Positions 26,139 through 35,203 of a stretch of 64,000 nucleotides of DNA are shown one piece after another. Source of the DNA: Pelagimonas varians (lineage in GTDB: Bacteria > Pseudomonadota > Alphaproteobacteria > Rhodobacterales > Rhodobacteraceae). The notes under the pieces are model-generated. The model worked only from the letters and a program-made list of their open reading frames with translations. It did no database searches and was not told the origin of the DNA. The stretch covers positions 83,439 through 147,438 of the forward strand of contig NZ_QKMF01000012.1 in the NCBI RefSeq assembly GCF_003208435.1, read 5' to 3'. Numbering within the stretch: the stretch's first letter is position 1; every line of letters starts with the position of its first letter. Made by a program: the position numbers and the translations under genes.

Positions 26139-27236
26139 TCAGGTGTTGAACAGGAAGTGCAACACATCGCCATCTTTGACGGTATAGCTTTTACCCTCAG
26201 CGCGCATCTTGCCCGCGTCTTTGGCACCGTTTTCACCGTTGCACGCCAGATAGTCATCATAGGCGATGGTTTCGGCGCGGATAAATCCACGTTCGAAATC
26301 GCCATGAATCACCCCGGCCGCCTGCGGAGCCTGCGTGCCGGATTTGATCGTCCAGGCACGCGCTTCTTTCGGGCCAACCGTGAAGTAGGTTTCAAGGTGC
26401 AGCAGTTCATAGCCAGCCTTGATCAAACGGTCGAGACCGGCCTCTTCGAGACCAAGTTCGCTCAAAAACATCTCGGCTTCGTCATCTTCGAGCTGGCTGA
26501 TCTCTTCTTCGATTTTGGCCGAGATCACCACGTGGGTGTTACCCTGCGCTGCCGCCATTTCCGCCACCTGCTCAGACAAATGGTTGCCGGTTGAGGCTTC
26601 GCCTTCGTCAACGTTGCAGACATACAGAACCGGCTTGGTCGATAGCAATTGCAGCATTTTCCAAGCTTTGAGGTCATCATCGTCGACCTCAACCAAGCGG
26701 GCGGGTTTGCCCTGCTCAAGCATCGCCATGGCTTCTTTCATCAGGCGTTCTTGTTGAACCGCCTCTTTGTCGCCACCGCGGACCTTACGGGTGATGTTCT
26801 GCAACCGCTTTTCCAAGCTTTCCATGTCGGAAATGATCAGCTCGGTCTCAATGGTTTCAGCATCGGACACCGGATCAACGCGGCCATCCACATGGGTCAC
26901 GTCTTCGTCTTCGAAACACCGCAAGACATGCGCAATCGCGTCTGTTTCACGAATATTGGCCAAAAACTGGTTGCCCAGACCTTCGCCCTTTGACGCCCCT
27001 TTGACCAAACCGGCAATGTCCACAAACGTCATCCGCGTTGGAATGATCTGTTTGGATCCGGCAATCGCGGCCAGTTTATCAAGTCGCGCGTCCGGCACGC
27101 CCACGTCACCCACATTGGGTTCGATCGTGCAGAACGGAAAATTGGCCGCCTGCGCTGCGGCGGTTTTGGTCAGCGCATTAAACAACGTCGATTTACCCAC
27201 ATTGGGCAGACCCACGATTCCCATCCGAAAGCCCAT
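26139..27236 (-). CDS. ychF: Redox-regulated ATPase YchF (Obg-like)
   Basis: A conserved 365-residue TRAFAC-class nucleotidase associated with ribosomes and stress. P-loop GLPNVGKSTLFNALT near residue 9, NVGDVGVPDARL, G3 segment DIAGLVKGASKGEGLG, a coiled-coil arm around residues 130-200, and a C-terminal TGS domain ending in the typical KDGDVLHFLFNT. The specificity motif is of the ATP-preferring YchF type rather than NKxD. AAGGAG precedes the ATG. Confidence 0.97.
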   Translation of the reverse strand: MGFRMGIVGLPNVGKSTLFNALTKTAAAQAANFPFCTIEPNVGDVGVPDARLDKLAAIAGSKQIIPTRMTFVDIAGLVKGASKGEGLGNQFLANIRETDAIAHVLRCFEDEDVTHVDGRVDPVSDAETIETELIISDMESLEKRLQNITRKVRGGDKEAVQQERLMKEAMAMLEQGKPARLVEVDDDDLKAWKMLQLLSTKPVLYVCNVDEGEASTGNHLSEQVAEMAAAQGNTHVVISAKIEEEISQLEDDEAEMFLSELGLEEAGLDRLIKAGYELLHLETYFTVGPKEARAWTIKSGTQAPQAAGVIHGDFERGFIRAETIAYDDYLACNGENGAKDAGKMRAEGKSYTVKDGDVLHFLFNT

Positions 27237-27290
27237 GCTGGCGGCTCCTTTGCTATAACGGGCTGCTTCTATGGCCTGTGCGCCGGTAAC

Positions 27291-28652
27291 TCAAGCCTTG
27301 GCGAACGCTGGCAGCACACGCTTCCAGAAACGCCACGCCAAAAGCACTGCCGCACAGCCCAAACCCAACACCAAACCCATCCAGATCCCCGGGGCGTCCC
27401 AGCCTAAGGTTATGCCAAAGATATAGGCCGATGGCAGACCGATGCCCCAATAGGAAAAAGCTGCCATGACCATCGGCACTTTGGTGTCCTGTAGCCCGCG
27501 CAAAATCCCGAGGTGCATCACCTGCATCGCATCGACAAGCTGGAACAGCGCTGCAAGCGCCAGCAAAATAGTACCCAGCCGCATGATTTCGCCCAGCGCC
27601 GGTTCGTCAGGATCAAAGAAAATGCCCAGCAGTTGCGCTGGAAACATCAAAAACGCTGCCGTCGATATCGCCACCAAGATCAAGGACATCACATTCACCA
27701 CTTTGGCCCCATTGGCCAGATGAACCGCATCACCCCGACCTTTGGCATTGCCCGCACGGATGGTCGCTGCGTTTGAAAGCCCGACATGCATCATAAAGGT
27801 CGCACTTGCGATTTGCAGCGCCGCACCATGCGCCGCCAGAGGCACTTCGCCCAGCCAGCCGATCAAGACAGCCGATACAGCAAACAAAGCCACCTCGGCC
27901 AAGGTCGTCAAACCAATCGGAAACCCCAGCTTGAACACGCGGGCGAACATATCGCTGTCGGGCTTCCAAAAGCGGACAAACAATTGATGTTGCGGTAGTT
28001 TTTTAAGCGCATAGACAATCGTCAAAATCAAGGCGACGGATGTCGACAACACAGAGGCCAAAGCCGCGCCTTGCAGTCCCAATTCCGGAGCGCCCCAATT
28101 GCCAAAGATCAGCGCGTAGTTGACCACACCATTCATCACGGCCGCGGCCACTGTGATCCACAACACAATGCGGGTGTGCTCCAATCCGGCAAGATAGCTT
28201 TTCATCACCATCACACCCAGCGCAGGCAACATGCCCCATCCCGCAATGCGCAGATAGATTTGGGCATTTTCAGCCACGTCCGGCGCTTGACCCGTTGCCA
28301 AAAGCAGCGCCTTTGAGTGCCACATCAAAGGCATAACCATCGCGAAAAACAAAATGGACCACCAGAGGGCCATCCGGGTGGACCGGCGGATTTGCTGGTC
28401 ATCATCCTGGGTGGCAAATTCGGCGACCATCGGCATCACCGCAAAGGCAAAGCCAGAGCCAAACAGCAGCAGTGAAAAGAACAGCGACCCAGCCAGCGTC
28501 ATCGCCGCCAGTTCGGGCACGCCATACCACCCCATCATGATGGAATCAGTCAAACCGATTGCAAATTGCGCCAAATGGCCGCCCACCAAGGGCAGACCTA
28601 AAACCAAGACGGCACGACTGTGCTGCCGGTATGTCATTTCTGTCTTTGTCAT
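27291..28652 (-). CDS. MATE-family multidrug efflux transporter (NorM-like)
   Basis: A 453-residue inner-membrane cation/drug antiporter with twelve predicted membrane segments in two similar halves. The first half starts with VLGLPLVGGHLAQFAIGLTD and GWYGVPELAAM, and the second with FKLGFPIGLTTLAEVALFAV. The start could also be at residue 6 (MTYRQ). It is 54 bases upstream of ychF on the same strand with no terminator between, so they may share a transcript. Confidence 0.92.
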   Translation of the reverse strand: MTKTEMTYRQHSRAVLVLGLPLVGGHLAQFAIGLTDSIMMGWYGVPELAAMTLAGSLFFSLLLFGSGFAFAVMPMVAEFATQDDDQQIRRSTRMALWWSILFFAMVMPLMWHSKALLLATGQAPDVAENAQIYLRIAGWGMLPALGVMVMKSYLAGLEHTRIVLWITVAAAVMNGVVNYALIFGNWGAPELGLQGAALASVLSTSVALILTIVYALKKLPQHQLFVRFWKPDSDMFARVFKLGFPIGLTTLAEVALFAVSAVLIGWLGEVPLAAHGAALQIASATFMMHVGLSNAATIRAGNAKGRGDAVHLANGAKVVNVMSLILVAISTAAFLMFPAQLLGIFFDPDEPALGEIMRLGTILLALAALFQLVDAMQVMHLGILRGLQDTKVPMVMAAFSYWGIGLPSAYIFGITLGWDAPGIWMGLVLGLGCAAVLLAWRFWKRVLPAFAKA

Positions 28653-28777
28653 AACCCGCAGTTAGGCACAGCCAAGATTTGACGCAAGGATTCGCCGCAT
28701 CTGAACATTCAATGCATCCAAAACTCACCTTTCATGTTATAAAGGAGTCTTTAAGCGATTGACGTATGAGGTTTGAG

Positions 28778-29422
28778 ATGCCCGGTGCCGTTAATGCAAA
28801 TTCACTATTTGAAGACACTTTGGTTTTCCTGACCGAACTGGAAGAAAACAATAATCGCGAATGGTTTCAGGATCATAAGACGCGATATGATACGCAGATC
28901 AAACGCCCCGCCGAAGGGTTAATGGGGGACGTGGCCCATTGGCTGGCCGCGCGTCATGGTACACTGCCCAAAGCGAAACTGTTTCGCCCATATCGGGATG
29001 TGCGGTTTTCCGCAGACAAAACCCCGTATCACACTCATGTGCATATTCTGTGGTCCCTGCCCGACGGGCGCAGTTGGATGACCGGTATTTCGCCGTCTTA
29101 TGCCACGGCGGGATGCGGAGTTATGGGGTTCGAGCGTGATCAGTTGGATCAATACCGCGCTGCAATAGATCGCAATGCCGGTGCCGAGATCGAAACTTTG
29201 TTGGTGTCAGGTCATTGGCGGCTGGAAGAGCCCGAGCTGAAACGCGTTCCGCCGCCCTACCCCCAAGACCACCGTCACGCCCAACTGTTGCGCCGCAAAA
29301 GCTTGGTCGCATGGCACGACGATCTGCAAGACGCGCTACGCGATGATCCGGGCCAAGCCCTAAAAGATGTGTTCAAGGAAATGGCCGAGGTACACGAATG
29401 GCTGGGCCGCACACTTTGCTAG
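28778..29422 (+). CDS. DUF2461-family protein
   Basis: A 214-residue cytoplasmic protein of the DUF2461 (TIGR02453) family, function unknown. Typical features: FLTELEENNNREWFQDHK near the N-terminus, KLFRPYRDVRFSADKTPYHTH in the middle and RKSLVAWHDD near the C-terminus. I start at 28778 because GAGG lies six bases before that ATG; an ATG 12 bases upstream lacks a well-spaced site. Monocistronic by appearance, converging with ppk2. Confidence 0.9.
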   Translation: MPGAVNANSLFEDTLVFLTELEENNNREWFQDHKTRYDTQIKRPAEGLMGDVAHWLAARHGTLPKAKLFRPYRDVRFSADKTPYHTHVHILWSLPDGRSWMTGISPSYATAGCGVMGFERDQLDQYRAAIDRNAGAEIETLLVSGHWRLEEPELKRVPPPYPQDHRHAQLLRRKSLVAWHDDLQDALRDDPGQALKDVFKEMAEVHEWLGRTLC

Positions 29423-29453
29423 CGGCGGCCCAACGGCTTGTTAAATCGTAGAA

Positions 29454-30470
29454 CTAGGACGTCGATTTACGTGTATCCGGATGCAACGCTGTCCCCAGAA
29501 TATGGTCTGCGCGATGGATCACATGGCTGGCACCGCTGACAATAAGCGGGTCAGGTGCGCACGCGATCTCGGTGTCTTTGCCTGGGTAATCCAACGAGGC
29601 CAAGAAGTGACGCATACAGTTCAGACGGGCCCGTTTTTTGTCGTTGGATTTGATTACAGTCCAGGGCGCATCGGCGGTGTCCGTGTAAAAGAACATAGCT
29701 TCTTTGGCTTCGGTGTAATCATCCCATTTTCCCAAAGACGCTTTGTCGATCGGGCTTAGCTTCCATTGCTTCAATGGATCTGTTTCGCGGCTTTCAAAGC
29801 GCGACCGCTGTTCGTCTTGCGTCACGGAGAACCAGTATTTGGACAGCCGAATGCCGGAACGTACCAACATCTGTTCCAAGTCCGGCGTCTGGCGCATGAA
29901 TTCAAGGTATTCACCCGGCTCACAAAACCCCATAACCCGCTCAACCCCTGCACGGTTGTACCATGACCGGTCATACAGGACGATTTCACCGCTTGTCGGC
30001 AGATGGTCAATATAACGCTGGAAATACCACTGGCCACGTTCTTCGTCTGTCGGCTTGTTCAACGCAACAACCCGCGCGTTCCGAGGGTTCAGGTGCTCGG
30101 TGAAGCGCTTGATCGTTCCGCCCTTGCCCGCCGCATCGCGCCCTTCAAACAGCAAAACAAACTTTTCACCGGTTTCCTGTGCCCAGTGCTGTACCTTCAA
30201 GAGCTCAGCCTGAAGTTGGGCTTTTTGCTTTTCATAATCGCGGCGCGACAATTTTTTGCTGTATGGGTATTTACCGGATTCAAATGCGCGGCGGATGTCA
30301 TCAGACGTCGGCTGCGCGGCGCTGGGGGCTTCGGGTTGGACCGCCGGTGTTGGCGCAACAGCTGCCGGCTTGGCGGTGGCACGGGCTGGCGCAGTACCGC
30401 CGTTGGGATTGGCCGTGGCATTGGTCACTGGGGTCTTGGGCGTCGTGGCAGAAGGTCGCGCTGTGGTCAT
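29454..30470 (-). CDS. ppk2: Polyphosphate kinase 2
   Basis: Transfers phosphate between polyphosphate and nucleotides, cytoplasmic. The 338-residue protein has a PPK2 domain from about residue 60: Walker A GRDAAGKGGTIKR, lid region and Walker B LYDRSWYNRAGVERVMGF, then RFESRETDPLKQWKLSP typical of the family. The first 55 residues are low-complexity, built of Ala, Pro, Thr and Asn (NATANPNGGTAPARATAKPA), an extension not needed for catalysis. AAAGGA precedes the ATG. Direction of reaction and nucleotide preference (ADP or GDP) cannot be decided here. Confidence 0.95.
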   Translation of the reverse strand: MTTARPSATTPKTPVTNATANPNGGTAPARATAKPAAVAPTPAVQPEAPSAAQPTSDDIRRAFESGKYPYSKKLSRRDYEKQKAQLQAELLKVQHWAQETGEKFVLLFEGRDAAGKGGTIKRFTEHLNPRNARVVALNKPTDEERGQWYFQRYIDHLPTSGEIVLYDRSWYNRAGVERVMGFCEPGEYLEFMRQTPDLEQMLVRSGIRLSKYWFSVTQDEQRSRFESRETDPLKQWKLSPIDKASLGKWDDYTEAKEAMFFYTDTADAPWTVIKSNDKKRARLNCMRHFLASLDYPGKDTEIACAPDPLIVSGASHVIHRADHILGTALHPDTRKSTS

Positions 30471-30652
30471 TTAAATTCCTTTCGAGGTGTTTGGCCGGAG
30501 GCTAGCGGCCTTCCGCACTCCGCGCTTTGACCCCTGTCAATAAACCGTCATAAAACGCGCATCATTTCGGTTTGCGACCACAATTTTCCAGATGGCATTG
30601 ATTTTCCCCACCGGTTGCGGCAACACGTGCTGACCTTCCTGCGGAGAGCACC

Positions 30653-31444
30653 ATGACTCGTATCGACACCAAATTTGCCCAGCTTGCCGAACAGGGCAAA
30701 AAAGCCTTCGTTGCCTATATAATGGCAGGCGATCCGGATGAGGCGCGTTCGCTTGAGCTCATGCGCGGGATGCCGCAAGCAGGGGTCGATGTGATCGAAC
30801 TGGGTTTGCCCTTTACCGATCCAATGGCTGATGGCGAAACCATTCAACTGGCTGGCCAACGTGCGCTTGATGTCGGCATGACATTGGACAAGACACTGAA
30901 CATGGTCCGCGAGTTTCGCAAAGACGATGATACAACACCAATTGTGTTGATGGGCTACTACAACCCGATCTATTCGCGCGGTGTTGATACGTTTTTGGTC
31001 CAAGCCAAAGAAGCCGGTATTGATGGGCTGATTATCGTCGACCTGCCCCCCGAGGAAGATGACGAACTGTGCATTCCCGCACAAAACGCCGGTTTGAATT
31101 TTATTCGCCTTGCGACCCCGACAACCGATGACAAACGCCTGCCCAAGGTGCTGACCAACACGTCGGGCTTTGTCTACTATGTATCGATCACCGGAATCAC
31201 CGGCGCGGCCGCGGCGCAGGCCGTCGATGTTGCTCCGGAAGTGGCACGTATCAAAGCCAAGACAGATTTGCCTGTCATAGTTGGCTTTGGCATCCGCACA
31301 CCTGAAACTTCGCGCGATATTGCCTCGGTTGCGGATGGCTGTGTGGTTGGCTCTGCGATTGTCAGCGAAATGGCATCGGGCAAACCGATTTCCGAAGTGC
31401 TGGCATTCATAAAATCACTCGCGGATGGTGCTCATTCCGCCTGA
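30653..31444 (+). CDS. trpA: Tryptophan synthase alpha subunit
   Basis: Cleaves indole-3-glycerol phosphate to indole and glyceraldehyde 3-phosphate, last steps of tryptophan synthesis. The 263-residue TIM barrel shows the catalytic region [16 protein letters not shown] (glutamate and aspartate), [15 protein letters not shown] and the phosphate-binding [15 protein letters not shown] precedes the ATG. It is alone, 11 kb from trpB, on the opposite strand, and its last 13 bases overlap the convergent kinase gene. Confidence 0.96.
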   Translation: MTRIDTKFAQLAEQGKKAFVAYIMAGDPDEARSLELMRGMPQAGVDVIELGLPFTDPMADGETIQLAGQRALDVGMTLDKTLNMVREFRKDDDTTPIVLMGYYNPIYSRGVDTFLVQAKEAGIDGLIIVDLPPEEDDELCIPAQNAGLNFIRLATPTTDDKRLPKVLTNTSGFVYYVSITGITGAAAAQAVDVAPEVARIKAKTDLPVIVGFGIRTPETSRDIASVADGCVVGSAIVSEMASGKPISEVLAFIKSLADGAHSA

Positions 31445-32553
31445 TAGCTGAGCAGGCGCGCCATTGCGCCTGCGAGTTCTTCGCGCCGGACGGGTTTGGG
31501 GACATGGGCATCCATGCCGCGCCGCAGGTATTCTGCAGCTTGATGCGGCATGGCATTGGCCGTCAGGGCGATGATCGGCACGGGTGTGCGTTTGGTGGCA
31601 CGCTCATACACCCGGATCCGTGCCGCCGCTTCGATCCCGCAGAGCACCGGCATATTCACATCCATCAAGATAATATCGCTGGGATCTGCTTGAAACGCTT
31701 TCACCAGCTGGGCACCGTTGTCGACGAACCGCAAGTCAAAGTCATAAGGCTTTAACAACAGCTCCAAGACCTTTTGGCTGGTCAAATTATCTTCGGCCGC
31801 CAACACCCGCCAAGGTTTCGACCTGAGGATTGCATCTCTGTCCGCGGGTGTTGCACCGGTGTTCCCGTCGTCGCGGGTGCCCAGAGCCATTGGAAATGTC
31901 GCGCTAAACGCCAAACCACGGGTATTGTTAGCCGCGCAGTTCAGATCACCACCCAACATCTGACATGACCGGCGCAGCAGTTCAAACCCAAGGCCGTCGC
32001 CACGTTGATGCCCCTGCGCGGCAACAGTTAGCTCATCGCCCGTCTCTGGTGCCGTGGGGCCCGTGTCCGCCACTGTCAGGCTAAATATATCGTCGTCCAG
32101 CATCACCAGCAGGCTCACGCTGCCGGTGTCTGTTGCTGCAATTGCCGATCCCAGCAAGGTTTTTAGAGCCTGTTTGACCCTTGATCGGTCCCCCTTCACA
32201 AAGCCGCGCACCCCGGGTCCAAACTCAACATCGAACTGAATTCCCTTGGCCAAGGCCTGTGCGCCAAACGGTTTTTGCGTCTCGCGGATCAACCTTGGAA
32301 GATCAAAGTTCTCAATGTCAGGCTGTTCTTGGCCCGCCTCCAGACGCGCCAGTTCCAGCATCTGTTCCAAAAGCTTGGTCATCTCTTCGCCGGCACTCGC
32401 GATCGTGCGGGCCATTTCGGTGCTGGCCAGATCCAGCCCCGCCTCTTGCAGAGCGGCAGACATACCAAGGATTGCATTCAGCGGCGTGCGCAGCTCATGC
32501 CCAATCATGTCCAAAAACCGGGTTTGCCCCGGCAAGGGGTCTTTGGCCGTCAC
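31432..32553 (-). CDS. Hybrid histidine kinase-response regulator without sensor domain, degenerate N-box
   Basis: A 373-residue protein: HisKA with phosphorylatable H19 ([18 protein letters not shown]), an HATPase region to about residue 222, and a C-terminal receiver (EDN near 254, acceptor D298 in LMDVNMPV, K353). G1 (VADTGP) and G2 (GDGLGFEL) boxes are recognisable. In the N-box ([10 protein letters not shown]) the metal-binding asparagine of NLLxNAxKFT is serine (S136), so kinase activity is doubtful. There is no transmembrane or sensor segment. The only start before the motif is GTG at 32553; an in-frame TAG lies a few codons upstream. It converges on trpA with a 13-base overlap. Confidence 0.88.
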   Translation of the reverse strand: MTAKDPLPGQTRFLDMIGHELRTPLNAILGMSAALQEAGLDLASTEMARTIASAGEEMTKLLEQMLELARLEAGQEQPDIENFDLPRLIRETQKPFGAQALAKGIQFDVEFGPGVRGFVKGDRSRVKQALKTLLGSAIAATDTGSVSLLVMLDDDIFSLTVADTGPTAPETGDELTVAAQGHQRGDGLGFELLRRSCQMLGGDLNCAANNTRGLAFSATFPMALGTRDDGNTGATPADRDAILRSKPWRVLAAEDNLTSQKVLELLLKPYDFDLRFVDNGAQLVKAFQADPSDIILMDVNMPVLCGIEAAARIRVYERATKRTPVPIIALTANAMPHQAAEYLRRGMDAHVPKPVRREELAGAMARLLSYQAE

Positions 32554-32667
32554 CGCCGTGTCCTGATCACCAAATGTTTTCCCCTAGCTAAGCAATATCA
32601 ATGAACACTGGCTTAAGAGCGTCTTTTTCGCATTTGCCAAAATGGCGCATTGCATGTTTTCACCCAC

Positions 32668-32690
32668 ATTGGTAACTAAGATTTACCAAT
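32668..32690. promoter_or_regulatory. Operator-like inverted repeat upstream of lldD
   Basis: ATTGGTAA-ctaagat-TTACCAAT is a perfect 8-7-8 inverted repeat ending 22 bases before the lldD ATG. The TTGGT/ACCAA arms recall GntR-family (LldR/PdhR-type) operators. No regulator gene is adjacent. Confidence 0.65.
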
Positions 32691-32712
32691 TCGATCAATT
32701 TGCGAGACTGCC

Positions 32713-33876
32713 ATGCCCGTCATTACCGAAATTGAAGACCTCAAACGCATCTATCGCCGCCGTGTGCCCAAGATGTTTTACGACTATTGCGAATCCGGCA
32801 GTTGGAGCGAACAGACGTTCCGCGAAAACAGCTCGGATTTTGACAAGCTCTACCTGCGCCAACGCGTTGCGGTGGATATGGCCGGACGGTCAACCAAAAC
32901 GCAGATGATCGGTCAGGATGTTTCAATGCCCGTCGCACTGGCCCCGGTCGGGTTGACCGGCATGCAGCATTACGACGGCGAAATAAAAGCCGCGCGTGCT
33001 GCCGGTGATTTTGGTGTGCCTTACTGCCTGTCGACCATGTCAATCTGTTCGATCGAGGACGTGGCAGAAAATTCAGACAAACCGTTTTGGATGCAGGTCT
33101 ACACCCTCAAAGACGATGATTTCATGCAGCGCCTGTTTGACCGCGCCAAAGACGCCAAATGTTCGGCGGCCGTCATCACTGTGGACCTGCAACTGCTGGG
33201 TCAACGGCACAAAGACTTGAAAAACGGTCTCTCTGCCCCGCCCAAACTGACACCGCAATCGGTGGCCAATATGATGACCAAGGTTCAATGGGGCCTTGGC
33301 ATGTTGCAAACAAAGCGGCGCTTTTTCGGCAATATCGTTGGTCATGCACAAGGGGTCGAGGATGCTTCGTCACTGTCATCTTGGACGGCAGAAGCCTTTG
33401 ATCAATCCCTGAACTGGGACCGCATCCGCGAGTTTCGCAAGATGTGGGACGGCCCGCTGATTATCAAAGGCATCATGGACCCGCGCGATGCGCTGGAGGC
33501 TTGCAATGTCGGGGCCGACGCGATCATCGTGTCCAACCACGGCGGGCGGCAACTTGATGGCGCGCTCAGCTCGATCCGGGCGCTTGAGCGCATCATGGAT
33601 ACCGTGGGGGACAAAATCGAGGTGCATCTTGATAGCGGCGTGCGGTCTGGTCAGGACGTGCTGAAAGCCACTGCTATGGGGGCCAAAGGTGTCTGGATCG
33701 GCCGGGCCTATGTGTACGGGCTTGGGGCCATGGGTCAGGAAGGTGTGACCAAAGCGCTCGAGGTCATGCACAAGGAATTGGACATGTCGATGGCGCTGAC
33801 CGGACATACCGATATCAAGAATGTTGACCGTGATATCCTGATGATCCCCAAGGATTTTTCCGATAACTGGAAATAA
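32713..33876 (+). CDS. lldD: FMN-dependent L-lactate dehydrogenase
   Basis: Oxidises L-lactate to pyruvate, passing electrons to the respiratory chain; membrane-associated in known systems. The 387-residue alpha-hydroxyacid oxidase barrel shows the FMN/substrate motifs PVALAPVGLTGM, the catalytic-histidine motif SNHGGRQLDGA, and HLDSGVRSGQDVLKA. Length and C-terminus fit LldD rather than glycolate oxidase, but a related hydroxyacid cannot be excluded. Monocistronic between an operator-like repeat and a terminator. Confidence 0.92.
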   Translation: MPVITEIEDLKRIYRRRVPKMFYDYCESGSWSEQTFRENSSDFDKLYLRQRVAVDMAGRSTKTQMIGQDVSMPVALAPVGLTGMQHYDGEIKAARAAGDFGVPYCLSTMSICSIEDVAENSDKPFWMQVYTLKDDDFMQRLFDRAKDAKCSAAVITVDLQLLGQRHKDLKNGLSAPPKLTPQSVANMMTKVQWGLGMLQTKRRFFGNIVGHAQGVEDASSLSSWTAEAFDQSLNWDRIREFRKMWDGPLIIKGIMDPRDALEACNVGADAIIVSNHGGRQLDGALSSIRALERIMDTVGDKIEVHLDSGVRSGQDVLKATAMGAKGVWIGRAYVYGLGAMGQEGVTKALEVMHKELDMSMALTGHTDIKNVDRDILMIPKDFSDNWK

Positions 33877-33879
33877 GCA

Positions 33880-33906
33880 AGAGGCCGGGCACTGACCCGG
33901 CCTTTT
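33880..33906. terminator. Terminator between lldD and the MFS gene
   Basis: GGCCGGG-cactga-CCCGGCC-TTTT (33883-33906). The T run serves lldD; the A-rich left side is weaker for the convergent gene. Confidence 0.85.
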
Positions 33907-33917
33907 GACACAATGAC

Positions 33918-35060
33918 TTACGGACGGTAGCGCGACACCATCGGCACCAATACCAGCGGCACCAGCAGTAACAGCAGCGATATCGCGGTAAAGGACACCG
34001 GCAGGCCAAACCATTCCGCCAAAAATCCCATCAACGGCGGGCCCACGAAAAACCCTGCATAACCCAGCACCGCAATCCGCGAAATAGCCAGCGCCTTTTT
34101 CTCGGGCGAGACCATCCGGCCAACCCATGCAAATGCCATCGGGGCCACCACAGACACCCCCATGCCAAGCAATCCAAACCCAATATAGGCCACCGCCAAA
34201 TTGGGGGCCCAAGCCGCAATAGCGGAGCCGATTGCAGCCAGAACCGTGGCCGCGCGGATCACCACCGCTTCGGACCAATAATGCACGATGACCTGCCCGG
34301 ACAAACGTCCCACAGCCATTGTCATGCCCAAAATCGCAGGCCCAAGCGCCCCTTGTGCGGCACCTGCGCCAAGACCGCGTTCCAAATGCAGGGCAGACCA
34401 GCCTTCGGTTGCTTGCTCGGACATAAAGCCCAGCAATACGATCATCCCAGCCGGCAAGAGCAAGGTCCAAGACAGGTTTTTGGGTTCAGGGTCATCGTCA
34501 CCACGCACCGGATCAGGCACCGGAGCCAAGATCATCTGGACAATCAGAAGCATACAAATCGCGGACAAGGCCGAAAAGATCATCGCCGGCGTCCAACCTG
34601 CTTCGCGTCCGAAACCACCCGCAAGCGCAGCCAAGGCATAAAACACAGAGAATATCCCGTGGGCCAGATTCATCAATGGCCGGCCTGAGGTGCCTTCCAA
34701 AACAGATATCCGTGCGTTCATCGCCACATCAAGCGAGCCGGAACTGATCGTCGCGGCCATCATCGCAAGGGCAAGGAATGCGCCCGTGTCAGCGTGCCCC
34801 GGAAACAAAAACGCCGTCGCCATACACAAAGACAATACCGGCAAAGTCCAACGACCCAGCATTTGCTCGGCCTTTGGCGCGAGCCACATGGCGCAAACCG
34901 CGCCTAGCGCCGCAATCAACATCACCATGCCAAATTCACCGTCACTTAACCCCACACGGGATTTAATGACCGGCACCAAAGAGGCAAAGCTGCCCCAGAA
35001 CAGACCTTCGGCGGCAAATGCGGCCAGTGGTCCGCGAGAGATATAGATATCACGCAACAT
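33918..35060 (-). CDS. MFS transporter
   Basis: A 380-residue major facilitator with twelve hydrophobic segments. Features: FAAEGLFWGSFASLVPVIKSR in TM1, MWLAPKAEQMLGRW in the loop after TM2, and a second half starting near SWTLLLPAGMIVLLGF. It resembles YfjO/YbjJ-like sugar or drug carriers; substrate is unknown. I use the ATG at 35060 (MLRDIYISRG); upstream extension is possible only from a TTG at 35114 with no better ribosome site. Confidence 0.87.
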   Translation of the reverse strand: MLRDIYISRGPLAAFAAEGLFWGSFASLVPVIKSRVGLSDGEFGMVMLIAALGAVCAMWLAPKAEQMLGRWTLPVLSLCMATAFLFPGHADTGAFLALAMMAATISSGSLDVAMNARISVLEGTSGRPLMNLAHGIFSVFYALAALAGGFGREAGWTPAMIFSALSAICMLLIVQMILAPVPDPVRGDDDPEPKNLSWTLLLPAGMIVLLGFMSEQATEGWSALHLERGLGAGAAQGALGPAILGMTMAVGRLSGQVIVHYWSEAVVIRAATVLAAIGSAIAAWAPNLAVAYIGFGLLGMGVSVVAPMAFAWVGRMVSPEKKALAISRIAVLGYAGFFVGPPLMGFLAEWFGLPVSFTAISLLLLLVPLVLVPMVSRYRP

Positions 35061-35130
35061 AGGGCGAGTGGTGACACAGGCACCTGTTAGCGTCCATACA
35101 CGAAACACAACCAAGCATTTCAGAACTGAA

Positions 35131-35160
35131 AGCCGCCCGACACAGCTGTATCGGGCGGCT
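35131..35160 (-). terminator. Hairpin terminator after the alkaline phosphatase gene
   Basis: The arms AGCCGCCCGA and TCGGGCGGCT (35131-35160) are perfect ten-base complements, and the loop itself contains ACAGCTGT, so the inverted repeat is nearly continuous over 30 bases. On the minus strand a TTTC follows; the T run is short. Confidence 0.7.
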
Positions 35161-35203
35161 CAAGTTTGTCTATTCGGATGGTGGAAACGGTGTTTCGGCT
35201 TAC

